NCBI RefSeq assembly: GCF_037039395.1
Contig: NZ_CP146242.1
Coordinates: 1,240,001 to 1,304,000, forward strand
Source: Agrobacterium vitis
GTDB taxonomy: Bacteria > Pseudomonadota > Alphaproteobacteria > Rhizobiales > Rhizobiaceae
Length of the DNA stretch: 64,000 nt
Direction: 5' to 3'
The position numbers were made by a program, and so were the translations under genes. Position 1 is the first letter of the stretch; each line of letters opens with the position of its first letter. Shown here piece by piece: positions 48,484-57,619 of the stretch. Below the pieces are notes generated by a model. It was not told where the DNA came from. It ran no database searches and saw nothing but the letters and a program-made list of their open reading frames with translations.

Positions 48484-50067
48484 ATGAGCACAGTCAGCGC
48501 CTATTTCAGGTTGGCCCGTGTCGGCTGGATTCTCGTTCGCGAAGGCGTTGTCTCGGCGCTGCCGTCCGAAGGACTGCCGCCGAGCGTCGGCTTTGTAAAG
48601 AAAGTCGCCGCCGCCTTCGAGCGCAAGCGCGCCCGGGGCACGTTGCGATCCGACCGCCTGTCGCAAGCCGTCGAGCGGCTGGGGCCGTCCTATGCCAAAA
48701 TCGGCCAGTTCCTGGCGACCCGGCCCGATGTGGTCGGCGCCGAACTTGCCTATGACCTGACCGGATTGCAGGACCGCATGGCCTTCTTTCCGACGGCAGA
48801 GGCCAAGGCATCGATTGAATTGTCGCTTGGGCGTCCGGTCGAGGAGCTATACGCCAGTTTCGGCGAGCCGATTGCCGCGGCCTCCATCGCCCAGGTGCAT
48901 CCCTGCATGGTGGAAACGCCTTTCGGCTTGAAACAGGTTGCCGTCAAGGTCATCCGTCCCGGCGTACGGCGCCGTTTCGCGGCCGATCTCGAAGTCATGT
49001 ATCTCGTGTCGCATTTGCAGGAAATGCTGCTGCCGCAGACCCGCAGATTGCGCCCCGTCGAGGTGACGAAAACACTCGAGCAGACCACGAAAGTGGAAAT
49101 GGACCTGCGGCTCGAGGCCGCCGCTCTGTCGGAACTGGGCGAAAACACCGCCAGAGATCCCGGTTTCAGGGTTCCGCAGGTCGATTGGGAACGCACGGGC
49201 CGCGACGTCATCACCATGGAATGGATCGACGGCGTCAAGATGTCGGATGTCGAGGCGCTGAAAGCCGCTGGCCACGATCTTGATGCGCTGGCCGATACGC
49301 TGATCCAGTCCTTCCTGCGCCATACGCTGCGCGACGGCTTCTTCCATGCCGACATGCATCCGGGCAATCTGTTCGTTGATCCAACGGGCATGATCGTTGC
49401 CGTGGACATGGGCATTTGCGGGCGGCTGGGCAAGAAAGAGCGGCGGTTTCTGGCGGAAATTCTCTATGGCTTCATCACCCGCGATTACATGCGGGTGGCG
49501 GAAGTGCATTTCGAGGCCGGCTACGTTCCCTCCCATCACAATATGGCCAGCTTTGCCCAGGCGATCCGGGCCATCGGCGAGCCCATTCACGGCCAGCCCG
49601 CCGAAACCATTTCCATGGCCCGGTTGCTGACGCTGCTGTTTGAAGTCACCGAACTGTTCGACATGCAGACACGGCCTGAACTGGTGATGCTGCAAAAAAC
49701 CATGGTGGTGGTCGAAGGTGTCTCGCGGATGCTCAATCCACGGTTTAACATGTGGAAGGCATCGGAGCCCGTCGTTGCGGACTGGATCAAAGCCAATCTC
49801 GGTCCAAAGCGCATCGTCACCGATATGAAGGACGGCATTCGTGCCGCGGTGCGGGTGGCGGAAGCCCTGCCGGAAATCGCTGCCAAAACCGAGAAATTCC
49901 ATAGTGAATTGATGCAGATGAGCGAGCATGGGCTGCGGTTCGACGAGAGCACCACCGATGCCATCGGCAAGGCGCAGGCACGGCATGGTCGCTCAGGCCG
50001 CCTGGCCCTTTGGGTGATTGCGCTCTGCCTGCTGTTCATCGCGTTTCAACTGGGTCATGGCGGGTAG
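48484..50067 (+). CDS. ubiB: ubiquinone biosynthesis regulatory kinase-like protein UbiB
   Basis: An atypical ABC1/ADCK-type kinase fold protein of 527 aa needed for coenzyme Q synthesis. Typical features are the KxGQ motif in SYAKIGQFLATRPD, the Ala-rich nucleotide loop AAASIAQVHP and the catalytic-type segment GFFHADMHPGNLF. One or two transmembrane helices lie at the extreme C-terminus (ALWVIALCLLFIAFQ). The open frame has a TTG before the ATG at 48484. The next gene starts 6 bases after its stop. Confidence 0.96.
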   Translation: MSTVSAYFRLARVGWILVREGVVSALPSEGLPPSVGFVKKVAAAFERKRARGTLRSDRLSQAVERLGPSYAKIGQFLATRPDVVGAELAYDLTGLQDRMAFFPTAEAKASIELSLGRPVEELYASFGEPIAAASIAQVHPCMVETPFGLKQVAVKVIRPGVRRRFAADLEVMYLVSHLQEMLLPQTRRLRPVEVTKTLEQTTKVEMDLRLEAAALSELGENTARDPGFRVPQVDWERTGRDVITMEWIDGVKMSDVEALKAAGHDLDALADTLIQSFLRHTLRDGFFHADMHPGNLFVDPTGMIVAVDMGICGRLGKKERRFLAEILYGFITRDYMRVAEVHFEAGYVPSHHNMASFAQAIRAIGEPIHGQPAETISMARLLTLLFEVTELFDMQTRPELVMLQKTMVVVEGVSRMLNPRFNMWKASEPVVADWIKANLGPKRIVTDMKDGIRAAVRVAEALPEIAAKTEKFHSELMQMSEHGLRFDESTTDAIGKAQARHGRSGRLALWVIALCLLFIAFQLGHGG

Positions 50068-50073
50068 GATTGC

Positions 50074-51561
50074 ATGTCGGCAACAAACGCAGGTTTTATC
50101 CGCTCCAGTCTGTTTGTGCTTGGCCTGGGCTGCCTTCTCCTGATCAGTCTGATCGGCTCGACCCTGTGGCTGACCGGCAAGACCCGTGTCACATTCGGAA
50201 CTGTTGTCGAGGAACGGGTCATTCGCCGCGCCAGCGCTGACCTGATGCAGACGCTGACCGATGCGGAAACCGGGCAGAGAGGCTATCTGATTACCCGCGA
50301 CGTCGCCTTTCTGACCCCTTACAGCCAGGCCATCGGCGATGTCGCCACGGAAATGGACAGTCTCGTCCATCTGCTTGCGCCGCGCCCTGAACATGCCCCG
50401 GATGTCGAGAAGCTGCGCGAACTGGTAAAGGCCAAGCTTGAAGAATTGGCCAGGACCGTCGAGCTGACCCGCAACGGCGACATACGCCAGGCCTACGAAC
50501 TTGTCCGGGCCGGTTACGGCAAGCAGCTGATGGACCAGATCCGCACTGTGCTTGACGAGGTCCGCGACGAATCCGACAACAGGATAGACCAGGGAATTGC
50601 CAGCCAGCTCCTGGCCATCGGCTGGTTGCAGGTCTTTACCATTGGCGGGGCCGTGGCCATCGTGATCGTGATCGGCGGCGCAATCCTGATCATCATCCAG
50701 CATGTGCGCGATCTGTTGAAGGCCCGCCAGGAGGTGGAGGTCCTCAATGCGGGGCTGGAAGAGCGCGTGCAGGAGCGAACCGAAGACCTGATGCAAGCCA
50801 ATCAGGAAATCCAGCGCTTCGCCTATATCATCACCCACGACCTGCGTGCGCCACTCGTCAATATCATGGGCTTTACCGCCGAGCTGGACAGCGCGCTCCA
50901 GACATTGAAGGCCTATGTTCTGGCGGATGGGCAGCCTTTGACGACGCAGCAGATCGAGGATGCGCGGCTTGCGGCCTCCGAAGACCTGCCGGAAGCGATT
51001 TCCTTCATCCGTTCCTCGACCCGCAAGATGGACGGGCTGATCAACGCCATCCTGAAAATCTCGCGCGACGGACGCCGCCAGCTCAAGCCGGAACCACTGG
51101 ATCTCAAGCCGCTGATCGAGACGACGGCGGCCAGCGTACACCACCAGATCGGAGAGAGCGGCGGACATACAGAAATTTCAACCGAAGTTGCCAGCATTAT
51201 CTCCGACAGGTTGTCCCTGGAGCAAATTCTCGGTAACCTTTTTGACAACGCTATCAAATATAAGTCACCGGATCGCCCGGTCGTCCTTTCCATCCGGGCG
51301 ATCTCGGATGGACGGCACTTCATTCGCCTGGAAATAGAGGATAATGGCCGCGGCATTGCTGAGCAGGATTATGAACGGATTTTCGAACTTTTCCGCCGTG
51401 CGGGACAGCAGAACCAGATGGGCGAAGGCATCGGTCTTGCCCATGTGCGCTCATTGACGCGCAACCTGGGAGGTGAAATTACCGTACGCTCCAAGATCGG
51501 CGTCGGCTCGACATTTATTTTGCGCTTGCCGCGCGACCTTTCGAAACTGGTAGGGACCTGA
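50074..51561 (+). CDS. membrane sensor histidine kinase with CHASE3 domain
   Basis: The 495-aa protein has a transmembrane helix at about residues 10-33, a periplasmic CHASE3 domain (about 40-180, with DAETGQRGYLITRD), a second helix at about 185-212, a coiled coil, HisKA with phospho-acceptor His255 in ITHDLRAPLVNI, and HATPase_c (LFDNAIKYKSPD, DNGRGI). The domain order matches phytochrome-like kinases coupled to Rcp1-type receivers. It is spaced 6 bases after ubiB and 2 bases before the receiver gene. The signal is unknown. Confidence 0.9.
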   Translation: MSATNAGFIRSSLFVLGLGCLLLISLIGSTLWLTGKTRVTFGTVVEERVIRRASADLMQTLTDAETGQRGYLITRDVAFLTPYSQAIGDVATEMDSLVHLLAPRPEHAPDVEKLRELVKAKLEELARTVELTRNGDIRQAYELVRAGYGKQLMDQIRTVLDEVRDESDNRIDQGIASQLLAIGWLQVFTIGGAVAIVIVIGGAILIIIQHVRDLLKARQEVEVLNAGLEERVQERTEDLMQANQEIQRFAYIITHDLRAPLVNIMGFTAELDSALQTLKAYVLADGQPLTTQQIEDARLAASEDLPEAISFIRSSTRKMDGLINAILKISRDGRRQLKPEPLDLKPLIETTAASVHHQIGESGGHTEISTEVASIISDRLSLEQILGNLFDNAIKYKSPDRPVVLSIRAISDGRHFIRLEIEDNGRGIAEQDYERIFELFRRAGQQNQMGEGIGLAHVRSLTRNLGGEITVRSKIGVGSTFILRLPRDLSKLVGT

Positions 51562-51563
51562 GC

Positions 51564-52001
51564 ATGAAAGCAGTGGCCAAGGAAGTGACCATCGTCATGG
51601 TCGAAGACGACGAAGGCCATGCGCGCCTGATCGAAAAAAATGTCCGTCGGGCCGGGGTCAACAATGAGATCGTGCCGTTTACCAACGGCACCGACGCGCT
51701 GGATTATATCCTGGGCACGGATCGTTCCGGCGAAACCTCGGCAGATCGATATCTGCTAATTTTACTCGATCTTAACTTGCCGGATATGTCGGGCACCGAT
51801 ATACTCGAACAAGTTAAGACCAATCAGCACACACGTCGGCTGCCGGTCGTCATTCTCACCACAACGGACGATCAACGGGAAATCCAGCGCTGCTACGATC
51901 TTGGTGCCAATGTCTACATCACCAAGCCGGTTGATTATGACAATTTCGCCAATGCCATTCGTCAGCTCGGGCTGTTTTTTTCCGTGATGCAGATCCCGTA
52001 A
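51564..52001 (+). CDS. single-domain response regulator, Rcp1-like
   Basis: A stand-alone receiver of 145 aa with an acidic pocket at about residues 14-15, phospho-acceptor Asp69 in LLDLNLPDMSG, a Thr run (ILTTTDD) and Lys121 in YITKPVDY. The insertion between beta3 and the preceding helix (GTDRSGETSADRY) is typical of Rcp1-like receivers. There is no output domain. It is probably phosphorylated by the CHASE3 kinase encoded 2 bases upstream. Confidence 0.9.
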   Translation: MKAVAKEVTIVMVEDDEGHARLIEKNVRRAGVNNEIVPFTNGTDALDYILGTDRSGETSADRYLLILLDLNLPDMSGTDILEQVKTNQHTRRLPVVILTTTDDQREIQRCYDLGANVYITKPVDYDNFANAIRQLGLFFSVMQIP

Positions 52002-52016
52002 CGAGCCGACCGCCCC

Positions 52017-53051
52017 ATGAATGTCCGAATTCTTTATCTCGATGACGACCCGGCCATCGTGCGGCTGGTGCAGAAAGCGCTCGGGCGCAACGGACATTCC
52101 GTCACCCATGCCGAAGATCTGGAGCGGGCGCTGGGCTTTCTGGCGTCTGAAAACTTCGACGTTATTGTTCTCGATCATTATCTCAGCAATATGACCGGTC
52201 ACGATGTGCTGGCGCATTTGCGTGGACGGCATATCATGACGCCCGTGGTCTATGTGACCGGTTCCAACGAAGCCCGTATCGCCATCGAAGCGATCAAGGC
52301 AGGCGCCTCCGATTACGTCATTAAGACGACCAGCGAGGATTTCCTGTCGCTGCTGGAAAGCGCCATCCGGCAATCGGTCGAAAACGCCCGGCTACGCCAA
52401 GCCAAGGTCAAGGCGGAGGAGGAAATCCGCCTTGCCAAGGAAAGGGCGGAAGCCCTGCTCAGCGAGGTCAACCACCGCGTCGCCAACAGCCTGGCATTGG
52501 TAGCCAGCCTGCTGCGGCTTCAGATCGCCAATTCTCCGAGTGACGAGGTCAAGGCCGAGCTGACTGAGACCCAGGCCCGTATTACTGCCATTGCCGGCAT
52601 GCATCGCAGCCTCTACACATCCGACGACGTCAGCCGGGTCGATATGGATATTTATATCGCCAATCTGGTGCGGGAAATCGGCGGTTCGCTTGCCAATCCC
52701 GACAAGCCGATCACCCTGACAGTCAATGCCGAGCCGATTTCACTGACCGCGGACCGCGCCGTCTCCATCGGCATGATCGTCACCGAACTGGTGACCAATG
52801 CGATCAAATATGCCTATCCCGACCGCAAGGACGGCGAAATCCGCGTGCGGCTGTGCCATGCGCAGCCCGGCCATGCGCTGTTGACGGTGGAGGATGACGG
52901 GATCGGCATCAGCCCTGGCGCTGCCCCGAAGGGCACTGGCCTCGGCAGCCGGATCATCAAATCCATGGCCGCAACGCTGGGCGAAGGTCTCGCCTATCAG
53001 GAGATCTCCGCGGGGACGATTGCCTGCGTGCCGATAGACCTAGCCCGCTAA
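52017..53051 (+). CDS. receiver-histidine kinase fusion (REC-HisKA_2)
   Basis: The 344-aa soluble protein has an N-terminal receiver (Asp53 in VIVLDHYLSNMTG, Lys103 in DYVIKTTSEDF) followed by a HisKA_2-type dimerisation domain with His153 in EVNHRVANSLALVASLL and a HATPase with ELVTNAIKYAYP. It is the third gene of the signalling set, 15 bases after the single receiver. It probably relays phosphate further, for example to an unlinked response regulator. Confidence 0.9.
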   Translation: MNVRILYLDDDPAIVRLVQKALGRNGHSVTHAEDLERALGFLASENFDVIVLDHYLSNMTGHDVLAHLRGRHIMTPVVYVTGSNEARIAIEAIKAGASDYVIKTTSEDFLSLLESAIRQSVENARLRQAKVKAEEEIRLAKERAEALLSEVNHRVANSLALVASLLRLQIANSPSDEVKAELTETQARITAIAGMHRSLYTSDDVSRVDMDIYIANLVREIGGSLANPDKPITLTVNAEPISLTADRAVSIGMIVTELVTNAIKYAYPDRKDGEIRVRLCHAQPGHALLTVEDDGIGISPGAAPKGTGLGSRIIKSMAATLGEGLAYQEISAGTIACVPIDLAR

Positions 53052-53130
53052 AGCATCGGACCGATTCCGTTTTCTGCGCCAGCCTATAGCAGGCGTCATC
53101 TTGTCGTTTCCTCTTTCAGGCGCTTATGCG

Positions 53131-53237
53131 CTACAGCGCCGTGCATTTTACAAAATGCACAAAGGACGCTGTAACTCTTTAAATCTGCTGCATAATTTTT
53201 TCCTTAAATCGATTCCGATTTAAGGAATTATGCAGTA
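53131..53237 (+). repeat. two-hairpin intergenic repeat, copy C
   Basis: CTACAGCGCCGTGCATTTT, a mirrored AAAATGCAC and GGACGCTGTA form the first hairpin. TTAAATCTGCTGCATAATT, TTAAATCGATTCCGATTTAA and GGAATTATGCAGTAG form the second. It lies between the signalling genes and coaBC and ends 39 bases before the coaBC start. Confidence 0.9.
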
Positions 53238-53276
53238 GTGTCCGGTTCGCACCGATAATTTCATGGCAGGCTTTTC

Positions 53277-54494
53277 ATGACGCTGACGGATAAGCGTATT
53301 CTCCTGATCATCAGCGGCGGCATTGCCGCCTATAAGAGTCTGGACCTGATCCGGCGGCTGCGTGAGCGGGGTGCCTCGGTGCGCCCGATCATGACGCGGG
53401 CCGCCCAGGAATTCATCACGCCGCTCGCGGTCGGCGCGCTCTCGGCCTCCCATGTCTATACGGATCTGTTTTCCCGCGAGGACGAACAGGATGTTGGCCA
53501 TATCCGGCTGGCCCGTGATTGCGATCTGATTGTCGTTGCGCCCGTGACCGCCGATCTGATGGCGAAAATGGCGCATGGGCTGGCCGATGATCTGGCCTCG
53601 GCGGTGCTGCTTGCCACCGACCGGCCCGTTTTGATCGCACCGGCGATGAACCCGAAAATGTGGGCGCATCCCGCCACTCTGCGCAATGTCGCACAGCTCA
53701 AGGCCGATGGCATTCAGTTCATCGGGCCGCTGGCTGGCGAAATGGCCGAAAGTGGGGAAGCCGGTCTGGGCCGCATGGCCGAGCCGCTGGAGATCGTTGC
53801 CAAGGTCGAAGCCTGTCTTGACGACTCCTTCCAGCCGTTGGCAGGCAAAAAGGCCATTGTCACCTCCGGCCCGACCCATGAGCCGATTGATCCCGTGCGA
53901 TATATCGCCAACCGCTCCTCCGGCAAGCAGGGCCATGCCATTGCCAGCGCGCTTGCCCGGCTGGGTGCCGAGGTGACACTGGTGTCCGGCCCGGTCAGCC
54001 TTGCGGACCCCACCGGCGTCAAAACGATCCATGTGGAGCGGGCCGAGGAGATGCGCGACGCCGTGCTCACCCACCTGCCCGCCGATATCGCCGTGATGGT
54101 CGCAGCGGTTGCCGACTGGCGGGTCGAGACGGCATCGGAGCACAAGATCAAGAAACAGCCGGGCGACGCCGCGCCGATGCTGGCACTGACCGAAAATCCC
54201 GACATTCTGAAGACTGTTGGACACCATGAAAAACGCCCGGCACTGGTGATCGGCTTTGCGGCGGAAACCCGCGATATCGCCGACAATGGCCGTGCCAAGC
54301 TGGAGCGTAAAGGCGCCGATCTGATTGTCGCCAACGACGTTTCACCGCAGACCGGCATTATGGGCGGCGACCGAAACCGGGTGACCCTGATCTACAAGGA
54401 TCGCACCGAGGACTGGCCGGATATGGACAAGGATGCCGTTGCCGAGCGGCTTGCACAAACCATTGCCGGGATGCTCAGCGTCAAATCTCTCTAA
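53277..54494 (+). CDS. coaBC: phosphopantothenoylcysteine decarboxylase/synthetase
   Basis: This bifunctional flavoenzyme of coenzyme A synthesis has 405 aa. The N-terminal CoaC domain shows the HFCD fold (ISGGIAAYKSLDLIRRLRER), His in VGHIRLARDCD and the PAMNPKMW motif. The C-terminal CoaB domain shows SGPTHEPIDPVRYI and the Lys motif KIKKQPGD. It ends with a 4-base tail-to-tail overlap with the chrA half gene. Confidence 0.97.
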   Translation: MTLTDKRILLIISGGIAAYKSLDLIRRLRERGASVRPIMTRAAQEFITPLAVGALSASHVYTDLFSREDEQDVGHIRLARDCDLIVVAPVTADLMAKMAHGLADDLASAVLLATDRPVLIAPAMNPKMWAHPATLRNVAQLKADGIQFIGPLAGEMAESGEAGLGRMAEPLEIVAKVEACLDDSFQPLAGKKAIVTSGPTHEPIDPVRYIANRSSGKQGHAIASALARLGAEVTLVSGPVSLADPTGVKTIHVERAEEMRDAVLTHLPADIAVMVAAVADWRVETASEHKIKKQPGDAAPMLALTENPDILKTVGHHEKRPALVIGFAAETRDIADNGRAKLERKGADLIVANDVSPQTGIMGGDRNRVTLIYKDRTEDWPDMDKDAVAERLAQTIAGMLSVKSL

Positions 54495-55012
54495 ATAGAG
54501 ATCAGGCCGATCAGCGCGCCAGCACCCAGCGCGATCAGCGGGTGAACCTTGGTCACGGCGGTCAGCACCGCACAGCCAGCCGCAATGCCAATGAGAATTG
54601 GGCTGGTTGCCGAGGCCTTGGTGATAACAGCGGCGCTGGAGGTGACGAGGCCAGCCGTCATCGGTGCAAGCCCGGCTTGGACGATCCGCCGCCAGGGCCG
54701 CTCCTTGAAGCGCTCCCAGAGCGTGACGGCTCCAGCGGTAATCAACGAGGACGGGCCGAATTTGGCGATGGAGGTGACGATCACCCCGGCAAAGCCCGCC
54801 ACATGCCAGCCGACCAGCGGCACCACCATCATATTCGGCCCGGGAGCCGCCTGGGCCAGCGCAAACAGCGCGCTGAATTCGCTGGCGCTCATCCAATGCT
54901 GGACCTCCACCACCCGGCGCTGCATTTCCGGCAGGATGGCATTGCCGCCACCAAAGGCGATCAGCGACAATTCCGTAAAAATCAGGGCAAGAGAAATCAG
55001 GGTCGCGATCAT
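54491..55012 (-). CDS. chrA: chromate transporter, half-size, second subunit
   Basis: A 173-aa protein with a single CHR domain of five or six hydrophobic segments. It begins MIATLISLALIFTELSLIAF and carries the family motif FGGGNAILPEMQ. The start at 55012 overlaps the stop of the first subunit gene by 4 bases (ATGA), so the two are translationally coupled. Short-chain CHR pairs work as heterodimers in chromate efflux. Its stop overlaps the coaBC stop on the other strand. Confidence 0.88.
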   Translation of the reverse strand: MIATLISLALIFTELSLIAFGGGNAILPEMQRRVVEVQHWMSASEFSALFALAQAAPGPNMMVVPLVGWHVAGFAGVIVTSIAKFGPSSLITAGAVTLWERFKERPWRRIVQAGLAPMTAGLVTSSAAVITKASATSPILIGIAAGCAVLTAVTKVHPLIALGAGALIGLISI

Positions 55013-55608
55013 TTCGACAATTTCCAGCTCAGAACAATAGAGACCGGCGCCAGAACCAGCATGGTGGCGAAAAGCGGCAGGCGGAAAACCGCAATGGCAA
55101 CAAAGCACAGGGCGACGATGGCCAGCGCCCAGAACTTGTGTTTCAACGGTTGCAGGACCTTCCAGGCCAGCGAGATCAGCAGGCCAGACGCCGCCGCCGC
55201 CAGACCCGCAAACAGATGCTCGACCTGCGGATTGTCGCGGTAACGGTCGTAAATGTAACCCAGACAGATAACGATGGCCGTCGGTGCGGCAATCAGGCCG
55301 AAGGCGGCGGCCAGCGCACCCCTCCAGCCCTGGAACTTCAACCCAACCGCCACCGACATATTGATAATATTACCACCCGGCAGAAACTGACAGAGGCCAA
55401 GCAGATCCATGAATTCGCCTGGTGAGAGCCAGCGCCGGTCCTCCACCATCATCCGCCGCGCCATCGGCAACACACCGCCAAACCCCATCAGGCCGAGCCC
55501 CAGAAAGCCGGTGAACAATTCGGCGATACCGGGATGATGTTGTGGGGGCTCGGCCTGAACTTTCTCGGCCTGAACTGGCTCCAGCTGAACTGTCTTCGTC
55601 ATGACCAT
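55009..55608 (-). CDS. chrA: chromate transporter, half-size, first subunit
   Basis: The 199-aa product has a 25-residue Gln/Glu/Pro-rich cytoplasmic N-terminus and then a CHR domain with FLGLGLMGFGGVLPMARRMM and the PGG motif in FLPGGNIINMSVAVG. The ATG at 55608 or 55602 is the likely start; a longer open frame overlaps the LysR gene. It is transcribed divergently from the LysR-type regulator at 55699, which may control it. Chromate is the family substrate; actual substrate unproven. Confidence 0.85.
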   Translation of the reverse strand: MVMTKTVQLEPVQAEKVQAEPPQHHPGIAELFTGFLGLGLMGFGGVLPMARRMMVEDRRWLSPGEFMDLLGLCQFLPGGNIINMSVAVGLKFQGWRGALAAAFGLIAAPTAIVICLGYIYDRYRDNPQVEHLFAGLAAAASGLLISLAWKVLQPLKHKFWALAIVALCFVAIAVFRLPLFATMLVLAPVSIVLSWKLSK

Positions 55609-55698
55609 CGTCCGTTTCGTCTTTTCTCTTCCATACGCCGCTCGAATCCTGATGTCCAATATATGGATAAGCCATTCTTCATATGTTAAAGCTATGGC
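55609..55698. promoter_or_regulatory. divergent promoter region of chrA pair and LysR gene
   Basis: The 90-bp gap contains ATATG (55661-55665) and CATAT (55680-55684), an inverted repeat 14 bases apart. TCCAATATATGGA at about 55655-55667 is also a near-palindrome. Either could be the LysR operator. The assignment is inference. Confidence 0.4.
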
Positions 55699-56628
55699 AT
55701 GATTGAACTGCGTCACCTCCGCTATGCCGTGACCGTCGCCGAAGAGGGCCATCTAACCCGTGCGGCGGAGCGGCTTGGGCTGCAACAGCCACCCCTCAGC
55801 CAGCAGATCAAGGCTCTCGAAACATTGGTCGGGGTGACGCTGTTTATCCGCCAGCCCCGTGGTATGGCGTTGACCGAGGCAGGGGTGGCGTTTATCGCCC
55901 GCGCCCGGCAGATCCTTGCCGATGTGGATATGGCCGTTGAGGCCGCACAGCGGACGGCGCGCGGCGAAATCGGGGAGCTCGCCATCGGCTTTACCACCTC
56001 GGCGGTCTTTCATCCGCTGGTGCCCAGCATCGTGCGGGCCATGCGGCTCTCCTCGCCGTCGCTGAAACTGCGGCTGGATGAAGGCTCTACGACGGAGCTT
56101 CTGGGGGAATTGTCCGCCGGTCGGCTTGATGCGGCCTTCATCCGCGCCACCGCCGGTGCTTTGGCCGGAACGGAGCCAGCACTCCGCATCGAAACCGTCG
56201 ATATCGAGGACATGGTGCTGGCTTTGCCCGACACCCATCCTTTGGCCCTGCGCAGCCAAAGCCATGACAGCGATACCGTCGCTCTTGCCGCGCTGGCCGG
56301 TGAAACCTTCGTTCTCTATCGCCGCCCCCTGGCGCAAGGCCTGTATGATCGGATCATCGCGGCCTGCCAGGCTGCCGGTTTCAGCCCGAAAGTGGCACAG
56401 GAAGCGCCGAAACTGGTGTCCACCCTCAGTCTGGTGGCGGCGGGCCTCGGCCTGTCGATCATTCCGCAATCCATGGCGCGGCTGGAAACCTCCGGCGTCG
56501 CCTATCGCCGTTTTGCACACGGCTCCGGCCTTGAGGCGCCGCTTTCGCTTGCCTATCGCCGCGATTCCTGTCGTGGCGCATTGCAGACCTTCGTTGAGGA
56601 AGTGAGGAGACAGGTCATTACACCATGA
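55699..56628 (+). CDS. LysR-family transcriptional regulator
   Basis: The 309-aa product has an N-terminal winged helix-turn-helix (LRHLRYAVTVAEEGHLTRAA, QPPLSQQIKALE) and a C-terminal LysR substrate-binding domain from about residue 90. It is divergently transcribed from the chromate transporter genes, the usual sign of local control, although it could also act elsewhere. The inducer is unknown. Confidence 0.9.
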   Translation: MIELRHLRYAVTVAEEGHLTRAAERLGLQQPPLSQQIKALETLVGVTLFIRQPRGMALTEAGVAFIARARQILADVDMAVEAAQRTARGEIGELAIGFTTSAVFHPLVPSIVRAMRLSSPSLKLRLDEGSTTELLGELSAGRLDAAFIRATAGALAGTEPALRIETVDIEDMVLALPDTHPLALRSQSHDSDTVALAALAGETFVLYRRPLAQGLYDRIIAACQAAGFSPKVAQEAPKLVSTLSLVAAGLGLSIIPQSMARLETSGVAYRRFAHGSGLEAPLSLAYRRDSCRGALQTFVEEVRRQVITP

Positions 56629-56659
56629 TGCCGCAGCCCTATTGGCATCCAAACCCAGA

Positions 56660-57475
56660 TCAACCGGCCATTTCTGTGAGTTGAGCGGGGGCGCTGCCGA
56701 TTTCCGGCTCAAAGCCCATGACGTTCAGCCCCGCATCATCCAGAATCACGGCGCTGCCCGGCGGGATCTCTACCCAGGTTTCCGTGTCATCGTTGAGCGG
56801 TTCGGACACCAGGCAATGTCCGCCCTTGCTCCCCATCGGCCCGGCATACAGGGTCGGGGCAAAGGCGTCGGTGGAATAGCGCACGGCATACAGCGCCCTG
56901 CCATCGGAAAAGGCGGCGGTGAACCGCACCCGGGTGGTACCGATGATCTCTGCGCTCAGCCTTTCGGCAAAACCGATGGCCTCCGCCATCGCCGCAATCG
57001 GGCGATGTTTCATGCCGAATTGCATGGCAAGCAGGAACAGCAGTTCGGAATCCGTCGAGCCGGTGCGGGCGTTGAAATACTCATCGTCCAACACGCTTTC
57101 CATGGCGCGGCGGATACGGTCGAAGTGATCGATCTGGCCGTTATGCATGAAAGACCAGTTGCCATACACAAACGGGTGGCAATTGTCGCGCCGGGTCGCG
57201 CCATGGGTTGCGGCGCGCACATGCGCCAGAAACAGTGGCGAGCGGATCTGCCGGGCAATGCTTTTCAGGTTGCAGTCCGACCACGCAGGCAAAACATCGC
57301 GAAATCGGCCTGGTTCCGGCCGGTCGCCATACCAGGCAAGGCCGAAGCCGTCCGCGTTGGTGGATGTCTTGGCGCGGGTGGCGCAGACGGATTGCTCGAT
57401 CAACGAATGGGCGGGTGACGATACCAACTCCTCGATAAAGAGCGGTTCTCCCCGATAGGCTGCCCAACGACACAT
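56660..57475 (-). CDS. class II glutamine amidotransferase (YafJ-like)
   Basis: The start at 57475 makes Cys2 the catalytic nucleophile (MCRWAAYRGEPLF), as required for this Ntn-type family; an upstream ATG would bury the Cys. The 271-aa product also has the glutamine-binding segments FLAHVRAATHG and FMHNGQIDHF. It lacks any linked synthase domain, so the ammonia acceptor is unknown. YafJ/EgtC-type relatives act on gamma-glutamyl compounds. It is convergent with the LysR gene. Confidence 0.88.
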   Translation of the reverse strand: MCRWAAYRGEPLFIEELVSSPAHSLIEQSVCATRAKTSTNADGFGLAWYGDRPEPGRFRDVLPAWSDCNLKSIARQIRSPLFLAHVRAATHGATRRDNCHPFVYGNWSFMHNGQIDHFDRIRRAMESVLDDEYFNARTGSTDSELLFLLAMQFGMKHRPIAAMAEAIGFAERLSAEIIGTTRVRFTAAFSDGRALYAVRYSTDAFAPTLYAGPMGSKGGHCLVSEPLNDDTETWVEIPPGSAVILDDAGLNVMGFEPEIGSAPAQLTEMAG

Positions 57476-57619
57476 GGCATTCATGCTCCGGCAAGACCGG
57501 TCCTTAGCGGAGCCGGCAGAGCCAATATTGAAGGAAGGTTTATAAAGAAGCGTAAAGCTCGGCTTTGTTCATGTCAGATTCGTGACCAAACCGATAATCA
57601 CATTTCGCAGTGCGGCATT

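Noticed and set aside
53050..53082. Possible third stop-codon repeat: the REC-HisKA_2 gene ends TAAAGCATCGGACCG
   Set aside because: Only TAAAG is shared with the 51-nt element. It resembles another rhizobial repeat I recall, but no second copy is present in this window to verify it.
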